Of a stretch of DNA of 9,993 nt, positions 7,001 to 9,993 are shown one piece after another (position 1 is the stretch's first letter; each line of letters begins with the position of its first letter). Source of the stretch: Deltaproteobacteria bacterium (lineage in GTDB: Bacteria > Desulfobacterota > GWC2-55-46 > DRQE01); NCBI GenBank assembly GCA_030636245.1, contig DAOVXI010000045.1:1-9993 (forward strand). Reading direction: 5' to 3'. The notes beneath the pieces were generated by a model. That model did no database searches, was not told where the DNA came from, and saw only the letters and a list, made by a program, of their open reading frames with translations. Made by a program: the position numbers and the translations under genes.

Positions 7001-8056
7001 CTATAAAAGTATCCTCATAAACCCTGTCACGAGAAGGTTAACCAGACATATCGGGATGAGTATCTTCCAACCGATGGTCATGAGCTGGTCGTACCTGTAA
7101 CGCGGGAAAGTAAACCTTGTCCACATAAAGAAGTATATGAAAGCAAGTACCTTAATCCCGAACCAGAATATCGGCGGGACTACCGGCGCACCCGGGAAAG
7201 GCGTGTTCCAGCCGCCAAGGAACATAAGCACGGCGAGTATTGATACCGTCGTCATGGCGATATACTCGGCAAGCGGGAAGAAAGCGAACTTCATGCCCGA
7301 GTACTCGACACTAAAGCCCGCACCTAAAGTACCTTCATCCTCGGGAAGGTCAAATGGGATCCTGTTTATCTCCGCTATGCCCGCGATAATGAATATAATG
7401 AACCACACAGGACCGACCGGCAGATAAAACAGGTTCCAGTTCCAAAAGCCTCCGGCCTGACTCTTTACGATCTCAACAAGGCTAAGTGAATTCGAGAGCA
7501 TTACAACACCGATCGCCGCGAAGCTAAGAGCCACCTCGTAGCTGATCATCTGTGCCGCGCTCCTGAGTCCGCCAAGAACAGCATACTTACTGTTGGATGC
7601 CCAACCGCCGAAGATTATTCCGTAGATGCCAAGTCCGGAGATAGCCAAGATATAAAGGAGCGCCACATTCATATCCGCGATATAAAGCGTCAGCTCATAA
7701 TTTATGTAAGGTATGGTAACGCTCTCCCCGAAGGGTATCGCGACAAAGACCATACACGCCGGTACGAGGGCTATTAGCGGCGCGAGTATAAAGATCAGCC
7801 TATCGGCCTTCTCCGGGATAACATCCTCTTTAGAAAAAGACTTAAGCGTATCGGCTATGGGCTGAAGTATACCGTGCGGGCCGACCGTGAAAGGACCGAG
7901 GCGCACCTGGATGTGTCCGGCGACCTTCCTCTCGATCCACGTTAAAGGAATGGGCAAGCTGAACAGTACCGCTGCCACAACATATACCTTCACGAACAAT
8001 ATCAGAAAGACCGATATGCTCACTATAAATGTTGTTATGTCTGCTAACTCAAACAT
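7001..8056 (-). CDS. nuoH: NADH-quinone oxidoreductase subunit H
   Basis: The protein has 351 residues with about eight transmembrane helices. It forms the base of the membrane arm that holds the quinone chamber (ND1 homologue). Conserved family segments are visible: IERKVAGHIQVRLGP (41-55), GPHGILQPIAD (59-69), the long loop beginning GWASNSKYAVLGGLRSA (151-167), NRIPFDLPEDE (231-241), EYSGMKFAFFPLAEY (251-265) and FPRYRYDQLMTIGWK (317-331). The acidic residues of the quinone loop (E239, E241, E251) are present, although the usual PEAE is PEDE here. The ATG at 8056 has no normally spaced Shine-Dalgarno; GGAG lies 16 bases upstream in a leader resembling that of nuoN. It follows the CNB-domain gene after a 178-base spacer. 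Confidence 0.97.
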   Translation of the reverse strand: MFELADITTFIVSISVFLILFVKVYVVAAVLFSLPIPLTWIERKVAGHIQVRLGPFTVGPHGILQPIADTLKSFSKEDVIPEKADRLIFILAPLIALVPACMVFVAIPFGESVTIPYINYELTLYIADMNVALLYILAISGLGIYGIIFGGWASNSKYAVLGGLRSAAQMISYEVALSFAAIGVVMLSNSLSLVEIVKSQAGGFWNWNLFYLPVGPVWFIIFIIAGIAEINRIPFDLPEDEGTLGAGFSVEYSGMKFAFFPLAEYIAMTTVSILAVLMFLGGWNTPFPGAPVVPPIFWFGIKVLAFIYFFMWTRFTFPRYRYDQLMTIGWKILIPICLVNLLVTGFMRILL

Positions 8057-8234
8057 TTTCTTTTAAATGGTTCTCCTATTCCGCATTCTTTACTCTCGTT
8101 ATGCGCAAAACAATCAGGCTGTAGTTCTTTTGTTATTCAAGTGGTACATTGCAACTTAACTTTTCAAATAGTCCTGCTATTCTTAGTTTCTATTCACGTT
8201 CTGCGCTTAACAAACATCCCCGGGTTCGGTGGCC
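8057..8234. repeat. CNB gene-nuoH spacer, diverged copy of the nuoM-nuoN spacer
   Basis: This 178-base spacer has no credible ORF. On the plus strand it contains TTAAATGGTTCTCC (8063-8076), GCGCAAAACAATCAGGC (8103-8119), a 28-base block (8124-8151) 20/28 identical to 3665-3692, and GCGCTTAACAA (8203-8213). The same blocks occur in the same order and strand in 3600-3769. Two related 14-base palindromic cores, GTTATGCGCAAAAC (8098-8111) and GTTCTGCGCTTAAC (8198-8211), lie exactly 100 bases apart. A small stem AATAG/CTATT (8167-8171 with 8177-8181) is possible. No convincing terminator or promoter is seen. Confidence 0.7.
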
Positions 8235-8705
8235 TTATCTCTTACGGCCCCACATGTAGTTTATCATCTCAACATAACGGGTGTTCATGCCGCGCACGAT
8301 CGAGTGAATGCTGAAAACAACATTACGGAGGAACTTATAGACGGCCCACGGTGATGTCTCGACTATGCCTTCAAAGTCGTCACGGTTAACGACAAATACC
8401 TCAAGATCACCAATGGCGATTATCGTCGCCGAATGAGGTCTTCCGTCCAGAAAGCTCATCTCGCCGAATATGTCACCCTCTTTCATGAGCGTCAATGTAA
8501 AGAGCTCTCCGTCAGGCGCTGTTTTACATGCCTTGACCTCGCCCTTCTTAATGATGTACATGTCCTCGCCTTTTTCATTGTCGTTAAAGACCGTGTCCCC
8601 GATCTTAAACTCCTTAAGCTTCATAACGCCTGCTATGCACTCAAGCTCCTTGTCATCAAGCTCGGCAAAGAATGTTATGTTACGAAGTAATTTTGCGTCT
8701 ACCAT
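8235..8705 (-). CDS. Stand-alone cyclic-nucleotide-binding-domain protein (no DNA-binding domain)
   Basis: The protein has 156 residues and is soluble. Residues about 8-125 form a cNMP_binding (CRP/PKA-R type) beta-roll: LLRNITFFAELDDKELECIA at the start, then DTVFNDNEKGEDMYIIKKGEV, then the phosphate-binding cassette FGEMSFLDGRPHSAT (80-94). E82 is conserved, but the position normally held by the phosphate-binding Arg (as in GxPRSAT) is H91, with R89 two residues earlier. The C-terminal segment (about 120-156, ending NYMWGRKR) is helical-looking. There is no helix-turn-helix, so it is not a CRP/FNR transcription factor. I chose ATG 8705 over a TTG at 8726 because AAGGAGG sits 5 bases upstream. 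It starts 17 bases after the nuoG stop, so it is probably co-expressed with nuoG. A regulatory or accessory role toward complex I is inferred only from position. Confidence 0.92.
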   Translation of the reverse strand: MVDAKLLRNITFFAELDDKELECIAGVMKLKEFKIGDTVFNDNEKGEDMYIIKKGEVKACKTAPDGELFTLTLMKEGDIFGEMSFLDGRPHSATIIAIGDLEVFVVNRDDFEGIVETSPWAVYKFLRNVVFSIHSIVRGMNTRYVEMINYMWGRKR

Positions 8706-8710
8706 CACAG

Positions 8711-8717
8711 CCTCCTT
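8711..8717 (-). promoter_or_regulatory. Strong ribosome binding site AAGGAGG for the CNB-domain gene
   Basis: AAGGAGG on the minus strand, 5 bases upstream of ATG 8705, in the short gap after the nuoG stop. It is the strongest Shine-Dalgarno in the window and fixes the start at 8705 rather than the TTG at 8726. Confidence 0.8.
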
Positions 8718-8722
8718 CCCGG

Positions 8723-9993
8723 TCAAGCCGGGCGTATAGTAACCTGCGCCATTGCGCTGTTACGCTCTAAAAACCTGTTCGCAGGGGCTTTTGTGTAGTG
8801 CTCCGGCAAGAATGCCACCCCGCTCTTGCTTCCGTTCTTTATCCTCACGGATACCGTCGCTTCAAAACCGTTACCCGAGACTACTACCTTGTCGCCGGGG
8901 CTGACCCCAAGACCTTCTCCGTCCTCTGCGCTTATCTCGACCGTGGCCTCTCCGGAGAGTGAGTTGAGTATCTCCGAGTTGGAGGAGAGCCTTCCGGAGT
9001 GAAGCAGGTGGTTTCCTGTCATAAGAGTAAATGATCCGCCGCCCTTTAACTCGTGTGTCTCTTCAACAAGAGTACCCATCGTAAGCTCATTACCGTTACC
9101 CTTTGTTATCATGCAGCCGCACTTCTCTTCGTTCTGAGAAAAATCCATATCTATATGGGAGTAGCTCTTAATGTTATTTTTTATCTTTTCAAAAACGCTC
9201 TCCGCGTCCTCGCCCTCAAAGCCGTTTATCAGGGCAGAGCCCAGCTCATAGAATATCTCATGATCTGTCCTCGCTTCCCCTGGAGGTGAAAGAAGAGCGC
9301 CTATGTTATGAACACGCCCCTCCTGATTCGTTAAGGTTCCGCGCTTCTCGGTGAACTCGCCTGAGGGAAGCACAAGATCGGCCATCTTGGCGGTCTCGGT
9401 CATGAAGCTGTCCTGGACAACAAGGTAGCCTGTTTTTCTTAGCGCGATCTCCGCGAAGGTGGCATCGGGGAACAAGCCCGCAATGTCCTCGCCGACGACA
9501 TAAAGTGTATCGAGGTTACCTTCCATGGCAGCTTCCAGCATGGCTTCCGTTCCAAGCCCCTTCTCTGTCTTTTCAAAGCCCGGGCCGAAGTTCGGGTGCA
9601 CCCCCATGTCCCAGGCGCCCCTCTGATTGGCACGGTCCAGCATTGGAAGTATATTCACCTTTTTCTTAAGGCTTAAAAGCATATCCCGCAGCAGCCTTAA
9701 GGCGAGTATACCCTCTTTGTACCTCATAAGATCAGTGCCGGTAAAGAGCGTTACGCTCCTGGACTCACCAAGTTTCTTGGCAATGGCCTTTATGTCCGCT
9801 TCTGTTACACCGGCGAGTGTTGCAAGCTCTTTTACGTTAAAACCCTCTATCGCTCCGAAGGTCTCTACCGAGCCAAGCTCCTTACTGTTCTTGCTGTATA
9901 GCTCCGCAGAGACGGCCTTTATCATCGCCCCCACGCTTCCGGGGTTGTGCCTTATCTTTAGTAGCGCTGAAGAATCAAGTTTCATGGCTCTCG
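8723..9993 (-). CDS. nuoG: NADH-quinone oxidoreductase subunit G, C-terminal part (5' end beyond right edge)
   Basis: About 423 residues are visible and the frame is open through the right edge, so the Met at 9985 is internal. The visible part is the molybdopterin-oxidoreductase-type domain of NuoG. It contains SRSVTLFTGTDL, the segment PMLDRANQRGAWDMGVHPN, LYVVGEDIAGLFPD, MADLVLPSGEFTEKRGTLTN followed by QEGRVHNIG, and a C-terminal Molydop_binding-like domain (LMTGNHLLHSGRLSSNS to about LPEHYTKAPANRFL). NuoG is a peripheral-arm subunit of complex I. Its N-terminal iron-sulfur clusters carry electrons, and this C-terminal domain is largely structural. The TNxEGRV signature and the nuoH-nuoI-nuoJ context favour NuoG over formate dehydrogenase. 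The cluster-binding cysteines would lie upstream of this window. It ends 17 bases before the CNB-domain gene. Confidence 0.93.
   Translation of the reverse strand, partial: RAMKLDSSALLKIRHNPGSVGAMIKAVSAELYSKNSKELGSVETFGAIEGFNVKELATLAGVTEADIKAIAKKLGESRSVTLFTGTDLMRYKEGILALRLLRDMLLSLKKKVNILPMLDRANQRGAWDMGVHPNFGPGFEKTEKGLGTEAMLEAAMEGNLDTLYVVGEDIAGLFPDATFAEIALRKTGYLVVQDSFMTETAKMADLVLPSGEFTEKRGTLTNQEGRVHNIGALLSPPGEARTDHEIFYELGSALINGFEGEDAESVFEKIKNNIKSYSHIDMDFSQNEEKCGCMITKGNGNELTMGTLVEETHELKGGGSFTLMTGNHLLHSGRLSSNSEILNSLSGEATVEISAEDGEGLGVSPGDKVVVSGNGFEATVSVRIKNGSKSGVAFLPEHYTKAPANRFLERNSAMAQVTIRPA

Noticed and set aside
8098..8213. Integron attC-like sequences (GCGCTTAACAA, CGTTATGCGC, GCGCCTAACAA at 3725)
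   Set aside because: They resemble attC core ends (RYYYAAC, GTTRRRY), but GTTATGC and GTTCTGC do not fit GTTRRRY, there is no long stem typical of attC, and there is no cassette gene or integrase. Kept only as a repeat.
8235..8726. CRP/FNR-type transcription regulator
   Set aside because: Only the nucleotide-binding beta-roll is present; there is no helix-turn-helix in the remaining 30-odd residues. The longer TTG start at 8726 was also rejected in favour of ATG 8705 with AAGGAGG.
9053..9289. 78-residue plus-strand open frame within nuoG
   Set aside because: Antisense to a well-supported NuoG reading frame, with no domain or start signal.

Overview
All recognisable genes in this window lie on the minus strand and read from the right edge to the left edge. 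They form the second half of a respiratory complex I (nuo, NADH:quinone oxidoreductase) locus. The transcription order is: 3' part of nuoG, a small cyclic-nucleotide-binding-domain protein, nuoH, nuoI, nuoJ, nuoK, nuoM, nuoN, a NuoL/MrpD-like antiporter subunit of 491 residues, a 79-residue two-helix membrane protein, and the 5' part of a second MrpD-like antiporter subunit that runs off the left edge. Nothing in the window looks like a phage, transposase, RNA gene or CRISPR array.

The organism is a bacterium with a full-size, multi-subunit complex I and about 50% GC. Its genes use ATA (Ile) and AGA/AGG (Arg) freely. The arrangement, with MrpD-like genes appended to nuo, suggests something like a deltaproteobacterial (Desulfobacterota) or Nitrospirota lineage. 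That placement is inference with low confidence.

Layout by region. (1) 8723-9993 is the C-terminal half of NuoG (molybdopterin-type domain of the peripheral arm). (2) 8235-8705 is a lone cNMP-binding domain protein with a strong ribosome binding site 17 bases after nuoG. (3) 7001-8056 is nuoH and 6303-6923 is nuoI, which form the base of the membrane arm and the two-cluster ferredoxin link. (4) 5631-6137 nuoJ, 5327-5629 nuoK and 3770-5314 nuoM are tightly packed. (5) 2151-3599 nuoN, 669-2144 MrpD-like, 433-672 small protein and 1-433 MrpD-like form a second tightly packed block with overlapping start and stop codons. Spacers of 77 to 178 bases separate the blocks. The two spacers upstream of nuoH and nuoN are diverged copies of the same sequence.

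The main biological point is that nuoL is absent from its normal place between nuoK and nuoM (only 12 bases separate them). Two further antiporter-type subunits and a small membrane protein follow nuoN instead. One of them, the 491-residue protein, carries the NuoL/MrpD-type proton-path residues but is too short to contain NuoL's long lateral helix. If NuoL is not encoded elsewhere, this locus would specify a complex I with a rebuilt distal pump module, possibly with a different number of pumps. The cNMP-binding protein is the second oddity: it sits inside the operon, has no DNA-binding domain, and has histidine where the phosphate-binding arginine normally is.
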